This document shows, in pieces, positions 1-5,282 of a stretch of 5,589 nt of DNA. The stretch's first letter is position 1; each line of letters opens with the position of its first letter. The position numbers were made by a program, and so were the translations under genes. The stretch comes from an uncultured Collinsella sp. (lineage in GTDB: Bacteria; Actinomycetota; Coriobacteriia; Coriobacteriales; Coriobacteriaceae): assembly GCA_900547345.1 (NCBI GenBank), contig URGG01000105.1:1-5589 (forward strand), given 5' to 3'. Under the pieces are notes generated by a model. It searched no databases. It had not been told where the DNA came from and saw only the letters and a list, made by a program, of their open reading frames with translations.

Positions 1-345
1 GGTGCCGCGCTGGTCGGGCAGGACCACGCGGAAGTGCTTGACGGCCTCCTCGATCCAGCCGTCGCTTGTGGGCGACAGCGGACGCGGGCTCTCGCCGCCG
101 GGGCCGCCCTGCAAAAACAGGAGCAGCGGCAGATCGTCGTTGATGCGGTCGGGCGCGCAAACCATGCGGTAGAAGAGCTTGATGCTCTCGGGCGCGCCGG
201 CGATGGGTGCCGGCATAGCGCCGCGGCGCATGGTGCTGCCGACGGCCAGGAGCATCGGCTCCAGGCCGCGCCAGTCAAGGGGGACGTCGATGCTGTGGTC
301 CTCGACATAAAGGCCGGGGACGTGGTACGAAGTGATGAGGGCCAT
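1..345 (-). CDS. S33-family alpha/beta hydrolase, prolyl-aminopeptidase-like (5' part only)
   Basis: The minus strand is open from an ATG at 345-343 to the window edge, giving exactly 115 codons; the rest of the gene lies to the left. The visible protein begins MALITSYHVPGLYVEDHSID and has no signal peptide or membrane segment, so it is probably cytoplasmic. Two hallmarks of the S33 peptidase/hydrolase family are present: a LQGGPGGESPRP oxyanion-loop motif at about residues 78-89 (family HGGPG) and LPDQRGT at residues 109-115 (family DxRGxGxS). Known members remove N-terminal proline or other residues from peptides. The nucleophile serine (GxSxGG) and the Asp/His of the triad would lie beyond the window, so catalytic competence cannot be judged. 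GGAAG about 6 nt before the ATG supports the start. It is divergent from proA. Another esterase/hydrolase of the same fold remains possible. Confidence 0.82.
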   Translation of the reverse strand, partial: MALITSYHVPGLYVEDHSIDVPLDWRGLEPMLLAVGSTMRRGAMPAPIAGAPESIKLFYRMVCAPDRINDDLPLLLFLQGGPGGESPRPLSPTSDGWIEEAVKHFRVVLPDQRGT

Positions 346-383
346 GTGAGTCTTCCGTTCGTTGCGGTGTTTCGGGTTGACCA

Positions 384-414
384 ATTCTACCGCCGCGGGC
401 GAGGCCATGCGCAA
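384..414 (-). promoter_or_regulatory. Weak candidate promoter for the S33 hydrolase
   Basis: On the minus strand, TAGAAT (plus positions 384-389) is one base from the -10 consensus. TTGCGC (409-414) could be its -35, but the spacing is 19 bp, longer than ideal. The start of transcription would lie about 30 nt before the hydrolase ATG. I see no equally good plus-strand promoter for proA in the 112-bp divergent gap 346-457. Inferred from consensus only. Confidence 0.3.
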
Positions 415-457
415 ATCGGCTACCATGGTTGCAAACTTCTAGGAGAAAGGGCCGCCC

Positions 458-1744
458 ATGTCGGTCGATATAGCCACGTATGTCCACGATCTTGCCGTTG
501 CCGCCAAGGCAGCGTCGGCCTCGCTTGCCACGGCGAGCGATGAGCAGCGTCAGGAGGCCGTGCGCGCCATGGCCGCAGCACTGCGCAACGGTGTCGACTC
601 CATCGTCGCCGCTAACGAGCTCGATATGTCCGCCGCGCGCGATGCGGGCACTTCGGCCGGTCTGCTCGACCGTCTGCTGCTGACGCCTGAGCGCGTCGAG
701 GGCATGGCCGCCGGTTTGGAGAAGCTCGCCGAGCTGCCCGATCCCGTCGGCCGCGTGCTCGACCACCGCGTGCTTGCGAGCGGTGTGGACCTGACCCGCG
801 TGAGCGTGCCGTTGGGCCTGGTCGCCATGGTCTACGAGGCGCGCCCCAACGTGACGGCCGACGCCGCAGGCATCTGCATCCGTACCGGCAACGCCTGCAT
901 TCTACGCGGCGGCTCGCTGGCCTATCACTCGTGTGCCATGATCGCCGAGCTGCTGGCCGATGCGCTCGAGGCCAAGGGCTTCCCGCGCGAGGCCGTGTCG
1001 ATGATCGAGTCCACCGACCGCGAGGCCACCGGCGAGCTCATGAAGCTCCGCGGTATTGTCGACGTACTCATTCCGCGCGGAGGTGCAGGCCTGATCCAGC
1101 GCTGCGTGCGCGAGTCGCTTGTGCCGGTGATCGAGACGGGCACGGGCAACTGCCACATCTACGTGCATGAATCCGCCGACTTTGATAAGGCGCTCAACAT
1201 TATCGTCAATGCCAAGACCCAGCGCGTAGGCGTGTGCAATGCCGCCGAGTCGCTGCTGGTCGACCGTGCTGTGGCCGATGCGTTTTTGCCCGCGGTCGTG
1301 ACCGTGCTGCATGACCACGGCGTGCTCATTCACGGCGACGAGGCAACCTGCGCCGCATGCGCCGATGCCGGGCTTGTGGAGGGCGATGACTACGTTGCCG
1401 CGACTGAGGAGGACTGGGGTCGCGAGTATCTGGCGCTCGAGATGAGCGTGAAGGTCGTGGCGAGCGAGGACGAGGCCATCGCACACATCAATCGCTACGG
1501 CACGATGCACTCCGAGGCCATCGTTGCCGAGGACACGGATGCTTGCGAGCGCTTCCTGGATGCGGTCGATGCCTCGGCCGTGTACGCCAACGCCAGCACG
1601 CGCTTCACCGACGGCGGCGAGTTTGGCCTGGGCGCCGAGATCGGCATCTCGACCCAAAAACTCCACGCCCGTGGCCCCTTTGCCGCCGAGGCCCTCACCA
1701 CCTACAAATACAAGCTCCGCGGCACCGGCCAGGTCCGCCCCTAA
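458..1744 (+). CDS. proA: Gamma-glutamyl phosphate reductase (glutamate-5-semialdehyde dehydrogenase)
   Basis: This protein of 428 residues performs the second step of proline synthesis from glutamate: NADPH-dependent reduction of gamma-glutamyl phosphate to glutamate-5-semialdehyde in the cytoplasm. Length is normal for ProA. Recognisable blocks in order: VPLGLVAMVYEARPNVTADA (residues 117-136) and TGNACILRGGS (143-153) of the Rossmann-type NADP-binding domain; VGVCNAAESLLV (257-268) with the catalytic cysteine C260; LEMSVKVV (327-334); INRYGTMHSEAIV (344-356); and the signature starting NASTRFTDGGEFGLGAEIG (378-396) and ending STQKLHARGP (398-407). All key segments are intact. The start is fixed by AGGAGAAAGG at 441-450, 7 nt before the ATG. 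The gene is divergent from a hydrolase and convergent with an HD protein; its usual partner proB (glutamate 5-kinase) is not adjacent on either side within the window, so here proA seems to be transcribed alone. Confidence 0.97.
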   Translation: MSVDIATYVHDLAVAAKAASASLATASDEQRQEAVRAMAAALRNGVDSIVAANELDMSAARDAGTSAGLLDRLLLTPERVEGMAAGLEKLAELPDPVGRVLDHRVLASGVDLTRVSVPLGLVAMVYEARPNVTADAAGICIRTGNACILRGGSLAYHSCAMIAELLADALEAKGFPREAVSMIESTDREATGELMKLRGIVDVLIPRGGAGLIQRCVRESLVPVIETGTGNCHIYVHESADFDKALNIIVNAKTQRVGVCNAAESLLVDRAVADAFLPAVVTVLHDHGVLIHGDEATCAACADAGLVEGDDYVAATEEDWGREYLALEMSVKVVASEDEAIAHINRYGTMHSEAIVAEDTDACERFLDAVDASAVYANASTRFTDGGEFGLGAEIGISTQKLHARGPFAAEALTTYKYKLRGTGQVRP

Positions 1745-1758
1745 ACCCCTCGTAAACG

Positions 1759-1799
1759 AAAACTACCACAAAGGTGCCTGTCCCCTTCGTGGTAGTTTT
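1759..1799. terminator. Two-way terminator hairpin, copy 1 of a 41-nt repeated hairpin
   Basis: Left arm 1759-1774 and right arm 1784-1799 pair over 16 positions with one mismatch (A1770 against C1788); the 9-nt loop is TGCCTGTCC. The stem begins with AAAA and ends with TTTT, so it supplies a U-tract in both directions. It lies 14 nt after the proA stop and 15 nt from the HD gene stop on the opposite strand, the expected place for a shared terminator of convergent genes. The same hairpin recurs at 2469-2509 (37 of 41 positions identical). Confidence 0.8.
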
Positions 1800-1814
1800 A
1801 GGTGGCGTGGGCGG

Positions 1815-2414
1815 TTAGGCCTGGAAGGTATCGCGGTCGGGGGCGAAGGACTGCATGGCCGCGATGGTGCGGTCAAAGAGCTCGGGGAGCTCCCAGCCCA
1901 ACATCTCGGCGCCCTGCGAAATCACGTCGCGCGAGCAGCCGGCGGCAAAGCGCTTGTCCTTGAACTTTTTCTTGAGCGACTTGGTCGTAAAGTCCATAAC
2001 GCTCTTGCTCGGGCGCATGATGACGGCAGCGCCGATCAGGCCGGTGAGCTCATCGCAGGCAAACAGGAGCTTTTCCATCTGCAGCTCGGGCTTGGGTAGT
2101 GAGGTGTTGAAGTCCGACGTGTGCGTCTGGATGGCGCGAATGAGCTCGGGAGACGCACCTTCGCCCTCAAGAATCTCGGCAGCATAGATGGTGTGGTTAA
2201 TGGGGTCGTCCTCATGCTCCTCCCAATCCAGGTCGTGCAGCAGACCGACGATGCCCCAAAACTCCTCGTTCTCGGGGTCGAACTCGCGCGCAAAGTAGCG
2301 CATAGTGCCCTCGACCGTCTCGCCATGGGTGATATGGAACGGGTCCTTGTTGTGCTCATTGAGCAGTTCGAACGCGCGGTCGCGGGTGATTCCGGCGGTA
2401 AGCGGCTCTGCCAT
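1815..2414 (-). CDS. HD-superfamily metal-dependent hydrolase, substrate unknown
   Basis: A 199-residue cytoplasmic protein with an HD-type metal-binding fold in its N-terminal two thirds. Candidate metal ligands are H30 (in FHITHGETVEG), the HD pair H60-D61 in VGLLHDLDWEEHEDD, H74 in DPINHTIYAAEIL, H98 in IQTHTSDFN, and a later D121 in LLFACDELTG. The family normally hydrolyses phosphoester bonds, often in nucleotides, using divalent metals; nothing here identifies the substrate. The C-terminal part is rich in lysine (KSLKKKFKDKRFAAG, residues 145-159), followed by helical segments. No signal peptide or other domain is seen. The start is well supported: AAGGAG (plus 2421-2426) lies 6 nt before the ATG. 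It points the same way as the CarD-like gene behind it, but a strong hairpin separates them. It converges with proA, sharing the hairpin at 1759-1799. Confidence 0.88.
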   Translation of the reverse strand: MAEPLTAGITRDRAFELLNEHNKDPFHITHGETVEGTMRYFAREFDPENEEFWGIVGLLHDLDWEEHEDDPINHTIYAAEILEGEGASPELIRAIQTHTSDFNTSLPKPELQMEKLLFACDELTGLIGAAVIMRPSKSVMDFTTKSLKKKFKDKRFAAGCSRDVISQGAEMLGWELPELFDRTIAAMQSFAPDRDTFQA

Positions 2415-2452
2415 AAGAGACTCCTTGTGCTTGTGGGTATCGATAAGAATGA

Positions 2453-2481
2453 ATACTACTAGAACAAGAAAACCACCACAA
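2453..2481 (-). promoter_or_regulatory. Candidate promoter of the HD gene, with its -35 inside the hairpin repeat
   Basis: On the minus strand TAGTAT (plus 2453-2458) resembles a -10 box. Exactly 17 bp upstream is TTGTGG (plus 2476-2481), which matches only the TTG of the -35 consensus and lies inside the left arm of the hairpin at 2469-2509. Transcription would start about 32 nt before the HD start codon. Consensus match only; TTGTTC nearer the gene is an alternative -35. Confidence 0.3.
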
Positions 2482-2509
2482 AGGTGCCTGTTCCCTTTGT
2501 GGTGGTTTT
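2469..2509 (-). terminator. Perfect 16-bp terminator hairpin, copy 2 of the 41-nt repeated hairpin
   Basis: Arms 2469-2484 and 2494-2509 are perfectly complementary over 16 bp, with a 9-nt loop TGCCTGTTC. Reading on the minus strand, the hairpin starts 13 nt after the stop of the CarD-like gene and ends in TTTT, a standard intrinsic terminator. The plus-strand reading also ends in a run of five T (2506-2510). Compared with copy 1 it has four substitutions, two of which form a compensatory change: T1764-A1794 there is C2474-G2504 here. Confidence 0.85.
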
Positions 2510-2522
2510 TGGCGCGGATGGG

Positions 2523-3008
2523 TTAGTTGAGGGCGGCTTGGGCTAGGCGGGCTTCGGCGGCCTCCTCGGTGACGCCAAGGGCCACGGCGAACTCCTCGAT
2601 GGAGCGGCGTTTGGCCTCCTTGAGTACGCGCATGTAGTAGGAGCTGGGTTTTTTATCAGCTTCCTCGGCCTGGTGAATGCGGTGCATCATGGTCTTTGCC
2701 ACCCGGACCGTCTCGGGCGCGCCCAGCTTGAGCTGCTGCTTAAAGTGTGTCTCCTCAAGCGAGCTGTTGCGCTCGGTAAAGGTGTCGCACTCCAGCTCGT
2801 CATAGTGGCTCAGCAGGTGCTCGGCATCTTGCTGCGAGATGGCGGCGTGCAAACGGTCGGCCTGCGCCACGGGGTACATGAGGATCGTCTGCGCATGTCC
2901 CTGCTTGGTCTCGAGCAGCAGCATGGGCTGCGGTGTGTCGTCCCTAAAACCGACGACGGTGCAGACTCCCTGGCCCGGATGAATGACGTGTTGACCGATT
3001 GAGAACAT
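2523..3008 (-). CDS. CarD/CdnL-family transcriptional regulator
   Basis: A 161-residue protein. Residues 1-50 (MFSIGQHVIHPGQGVCTVVG onwards) match the RNA-polymerase-interacting beta-rich domain of CarD, CdnL and the TRCF RID module (family pattern MFxxGDxVVYPxHGVGxV). Residues about 55-161 form a helical C-terminal domain, including KTMMHRIHQAEE and SYYMRVLKEAKRRSIEEFA (123-141). CarD proteins bind the RNA polymerase beta subunit and stabilise or modulate open promoter complexes. In well-studied members a tryptophan in the C-terminal domain (near W-x-x-RY) wedges into the upstream edge of the bubble; this protein has no tryptophan at all, and the likely equivalent stretch reads EETHFKQQ (85-92). 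GGAGGT (plus 3012-3017) precedes the ATG by only 3 nt, which is tight but strong. It is divergent from argS and ends in a strong hairpin. It could be a paralogue with a specialised role rather than the essential CarD. Confidence 0.88.
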   Translation of the reverse strand: MFSIGQHVIHPGQGVCTVVGFRDDTPQPMLLLETKQGHAQTILMYPVAQADRLHAAISQQDAEHLLSHYDELECDTFTERNSSLEETHFKQQLKLGAPETVRVAKTMMHRIHQAEEADKKPSSYYMRVLKEAKRRSIEEFAVALGVTEEAAEARLAQAALN

Positions 3009-3022
3009 GCTACCTCCAACTT

Positions 3023-3038
3023 ATACGAATTAACGTAT
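3023..3038. promoter_or_regulatory. Interrupted palindrome before the CarD-like gene
   Basis: ATACG (3023-3027) and CGTAT (3034-3038) are perfect inverted arms around AATTAA. The site sits 15 nt upstream of the CarD-gene ATG, next to its ribosome binding site and near the likely transcription start, where a repressor could act. The arms are only 5 bp, so chance is possible. Confidence 0.25.
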
Positions 3039-3159
3039 GTCTAGAATAACACGCTGACGTGCGCAAACCCTTACTTTATGCAGGAAAAGCACACAACTCT
3101 GATAGGTAAGAGTATTCGATAACAGACGCAGCTCATTCACACCTTTATGCATTTTCAAC

Positions 3160-3178
3160 GCCTGCATAATCTGCAGGC
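3160..3178. repeat. 7-bp inverted repeat in the divergent intergenic region
   Basis: GCCTGCA (3160-3166) and TGCAGGC (3172-3178) are perfectly complementary around TAATC, forming a 19-bp interrupted palindrome about 150 nt upstream of the CarD gene and about 95 nt upstream of the argS promoter. It could be a dimeric regulator's operator or a small hairpin. No T-run follows, so it is not an obvious terminator. Confidence 0.4.
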
Positions 3179-3254
3179 AGACCGGCATCTTTGAGTGACT
3201 CCATACAAGCTGTAGTCATTTTTGTGCATATGCAATATCTATTAGCTTTACCCT

Positions 3255-3283
3255 GCGACAGTGCCCGTCGCTTGTGATAGAGT
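3255..3283 (+). promoter_or_regulatory. Probable argS promoter with extended -10
   Basis: GCGACA (3255-3260; 4 of 6 to TTGACA) is followed after exactly 17 bp by TAGAGT (3278-3283; 4 of 6 to TATAAT), preceded by TGA, so TGn extends the -10. Transcription would begin near 3290 and give a leader of about 60 nt. This supports the ATG at 3351 and argues against the in-frame GTG at 3261, which would lie upstream of the transcript. A small inverted pair AGAGT/ACTCT (3279-3283 and 3291-3295) overlaps the -10. Confidence 0.55.
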
Positions 3284-3302
3284 GCTACAAACTCTGGCTT
3301 TT

Positions 3303-3331
3303 GCCCTACGAGTGACCAAGAGCTCGGGGGC
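3303..3331 (+). other. GC-rich hairpin in the argS leader
   Basis: GCCC (3303-3306) and CGAG (3309-3312) can pair with CTCG (3323-3326) and GGGC (3328-3331), with a small internal loop and a 10-nt apical loop. It ends 8 nt before the AAGGAGG site and is followed by only three T. It could influence translation or act as a weak attenuator. No T-box or known riboswitch is recognisable; the leader is too short for a T-box. Confidence 0.35.
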
Positions 3332-3339
3332 TTTAACAC

Positions 3340-3346
3340 AAGGAGG
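3340..3346 (+). promoter_or_regulatory. Ribosome binding site that fixes the argS start
   Basis: AAGGAGG at 3340-3346, four bases before the ATG at 3351, is a near-perfect Shine-Dalgarno sequence. It decides between this ATG and the in-frame GTG at 3261, which lacks a comparable site and lies before the likely transcription start. Confidence 0.9.
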
Positions 3347-3350
3347 ATCT

Positions 3351-5204
3351 ATGCCCGAGAAGATTGAAGAGCTGGTACGCGCTGCGCTTGCTGCGGCCCA
3401 GGAGGCCGGCGACCTTTCCGCATTTGAACTTGACGATTGCGCTATCGAGCGACCGGCTGACACTTCTCATGGCGAGTGGACCTCCACCATGGCCCTGAAG
3501 TCCGCCAAGCTGGCTCACTGCGCCCCGCGCAAGATCGCCGAGGCCGTCGTTGCCCATATGCCCGAGGACCCCGCAATCGAGAAGGTCGAGATCGCCGGCC
3601 CTGGCTTCATCAACTTCTACCTCTCCGTTGCCGTCAAGAACGCCATCTTTGGCGAGGCCCGCGAGAAGGGTATGGATTTCGCTAAGTCCAACGTCGGTGG
3701 CGGCCTGAAGACCCAGGTCGAGTTCGTCTCCGCCAACCCCGTCGGCCCCATGCACATCGGCCATGGCCGCTGGGCCGCTCTGGGCGACTCTCTTTGCCGT
3801 GTTATGGACCACGCCGGTTACGTCATCCAGCGTGAGTTCTACATCAACGACCACGGCTCTCAGATGAACACCTTCGGCAACTCCATCAGCACGCGCTATA
3901 TGCAGCTTGCCGACATCATCGCCAAGCAGGGCGTGGATATCGACGAGGCTCACAAGCTACTGATCGCCGACCGCGACGCCTTCGTTGCCGACGAGAACGA
4001 CGAGCACCCCGAGACCCATCCGTATCAGGACAACTTTGCCGAGACTCTGGGCAAGGACTCCTACGGCGGTGACTACATCATCGACGAGGCCGCCGAGTTC
4101 TGGCGCACCGACGGTGATAAGTGGGTCAACGCTGATCCGCAGGAGCGCATGGAGAGCTTCCGCGAGCGCGGCTATGTAAAGATGGTCGACAACATGCGCG
4201 ACCTTTGCCATGCCGTTAACTGTGACTTCGATCGTTGGTTCTCCGAGCGCTCGCTGTATGTGAAGGACACCGAGGGCGAGACCGCCGGCACCTCCGCCGT
4301 CGACCGCGCCTTTGAGAAGCTCGACAAGATGGGCTACCTCTACACCAAGGACGGCGCCCTGTGGTTCCGTTCCACCGATCTGGGCGACGACAAGGACCGC
4401 GTTCTGATCAAGTCCGATGGCGAGTACACCTACTTCGCCTCCGACGTTGCCTATCACTGGGATAAGTTCCAGCGCGTCGACCACGTCATCGACATCTGGG
4501 GCGCCGACCACCACGGCTACATCGAGCGCGTCCGCTGCGTCTGCGACGCTCTTGGCTATCCCGGCAAGTTCGAGGTTCTGCTGGGCCAGCTCGTCAACCT
4601 GCTGCGCAACGGCAAGCCCGTCCGTATGTCCAAGCGCAAGGGCACCATGGTGACCCTGCAGGAGCTCGTCGACGAGGTCGGCTCCGATGCCGCTCGTTAC
4701 ACGCTCATCTCCAAGAGCTCCAACCAGATGGTCGACTTCGATATTGAGGCCGTTAAGAAACGCGACAACTCCAACCCGGTGTACTACGTGCAGTACGCTC
4801 ACGCCCGTGTGTGCTCCATCCTGCGCCGTGCCGCTGACGTTACGCCCGAGCAGGCTGACGAGATGGGCATGAAGGCCGTCGCCGCCAAGGCCATCGGTGA
4901 GAACGTCGATTACTCGCTGCTGACCGACCCGACCGAGCTCGCCCTTTCGCGTAAGCTCAACGAGCTCACCGACCTGATCGCCAGCTGCGCTCGCGACCGC
5001 GCCCCGTTCCGTCTGACGCACTTTGCTGAGGAACTCGCCGGCGACTTCCACAGCTTCTACGCTGCCTGCCAGGTTCTGCCGAGTGAGGGCCGTCCCGTCG
5101 ACCCCGAGCTTTCGCGTGCCCGTCTGGCCGCTTGCGATGCCGTCCGCGTGACGCTCGCCCTGGTGCTCACCCTTGTTGGTGTCTCCGCTCCCGAGCAGAT
5201 GTAA
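3351..5204 (+). CDS. argS: Arginyl-tRNA synthetase
   Basis: A class I synthetase of 617 residues that activates arginine with ATP and charges tRNA-Arg in the cytoplasm. Domains in order: the N-terminal Add-1 domain recognising the tRNA (about 1-115, with VEIAGPGFINFYLS at 79-92); the catalytic Rossmann fold with SANPVGPMHIGHGR (127-140) holding the HIGH signature H135-H138; WGADHHGYI (383-391); the KMSKS-equivalent MSKRKG (426-431); and the all-helical DALR anticodon-binding domain, including YYVQYAHARVCSIL (478-491), to the typical C-terminal end GVSAPEQM. Common bacterial ArgRS is about 550-580 residues; the extra length lies mainly in an acidic stretch at about 186-270, between INDHGSQ (165-171) and the catalytic core's second half. 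The start at 3351 is set by AAGGAGG. Third positions look strongly C-biased, as expected for a highly expressed gene. It stands alone, with its own promoter and terminator, divergent from the CarD-like gene. Confidence 0.97.
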   Translation: MPEKIEELVRAALAAAQEAGDLSAFELDDCAIERPADTSHGEWTSTMALKSAKLAHCAPRKIAEAVVAHMPEDPAIEKVEIAGPGFINFYLSVAVKNAIFGEAREKGMDFAKSNVGGGLKTQVEFVSANPVGPMHIGHGRWAALGDSLCRVMDHAGYVIQREFYINDHGSQMNTFGNSISTRYMQLADIIAKQGVDIDEAHKLLIADRDAFVADENDEHPETHPYQDNFAETLGKDSYGGDYIIDEAAEFWRTDGDKWVNADPQERMESFRERGYVKMVDNMRDLCHAVNCDFDRWFSERSLYVKDTEGETAGTSAVDRAFEKLDKMGYLYTKDGALWFRSTDLGDDKDRVLIKSDGEYTYFASDVAYHWDKFQRVDHVIDIWGADHHGYIERVRCVCDALGYPGKFEVLLGQLVNLLRNGKPVRMSKRKGTMVTLQELVDEVGSDAARYTLISKSSNQMVDFDIEAVKKRDNSNPVYYVQYAHARVCSILRRAADVTPEQADEMGMKAVAAKAIGENVDYSLLTDPTELALSRKLNELTDLIASCARDRAPFRLTHFAEELAGDFHSFYAACQVLPSEGRPVDPELSRARLAACDAVRVTLALVLTLVGVSAPEQM

Positions 5205-5249
5205 TCTGCGAGTCATTTGACCGCGCAAGTTTGGTTTAACTGAGCCTTG

Positions 5250-5282
5250 AAAGCCCGATCTCCCACGGAGGTCGGGCTTTTT
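5250..5282 (+). terminator. Intrinsic terminator of argS
   Basis: Arms 5250-5263 and 5267-5280 form a 14-bp stem with one G-T wobble (T5259 with G5271) and a three-base CAC loop. The stem carries the AAAGCCCGA/TCGGGCTTT core and ends in a run of five T (5278-5282). It begins 45 nt after the argS stop codon. Confidence 0.93.

Larger units (their letters stand above)
3009..3350. other. 342-bp divergent intergenic region between the CarD-like gene and argS
   Basis: No convincing gene lies here. The stretch is visibly richer in A and T than its flanks. It holds the argS promoter and leader (entered separately) and presumably the CarD-gene promoter; the best minus-strand candidate is TTGCGC (3061-3066) with TAGACA (3038-3043), 17 bp apart, but each box matches poorly. 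It also holds several small palindromes (3023-3038, 3160-3178, 3225-3234), a 9-nt direct repeat CTTTATGCA at 3074-3082 and 3143-3151, and repeated ATGCA/TGCAT words between 3078 and 3234. These may be regulator sites, but no known operator is recognised. Confidence 0.6.

Noticed and set aside
34..543. 169-codon plus-strand open frame at the left end
   Set aside because: It is antisense to the S33 hydrolase, which has family motifs, and overlaps the proA start; its translation resembles no family.
902..1666. 254-codon minus-strand open frame inside proA
   Set aside because: Shadow of a GC-rich real gene: proA is full length with all its motifs on the plus strand.
3145..3339. 64-codon minus-strand open frame in the CarD-argS intergenic region
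   Set aside because: It starts with GTG, has no ribosome binding site, covers the argS promoter and leader, and shows no recognisable domain.
3261..3350. In-frame GTG at 3261 giving ArgS a 30-residue N-terminal extension
   Set aside because: The GTG lies between the -35 and -10 of the likely promoter, the extension does not look like ArgS, and the ATG at 3351 has a perfect AAGGAGG site and the usual ArgS N-terminus.
3957..5228. 423-codon minus-strand open frame opposite argS
   Set aside because: Antisense shadow with low-complexity V, G, A, L and D-rich composition typical of the reverse of a C-biased gene; argS on the plus strand is unambiguous.
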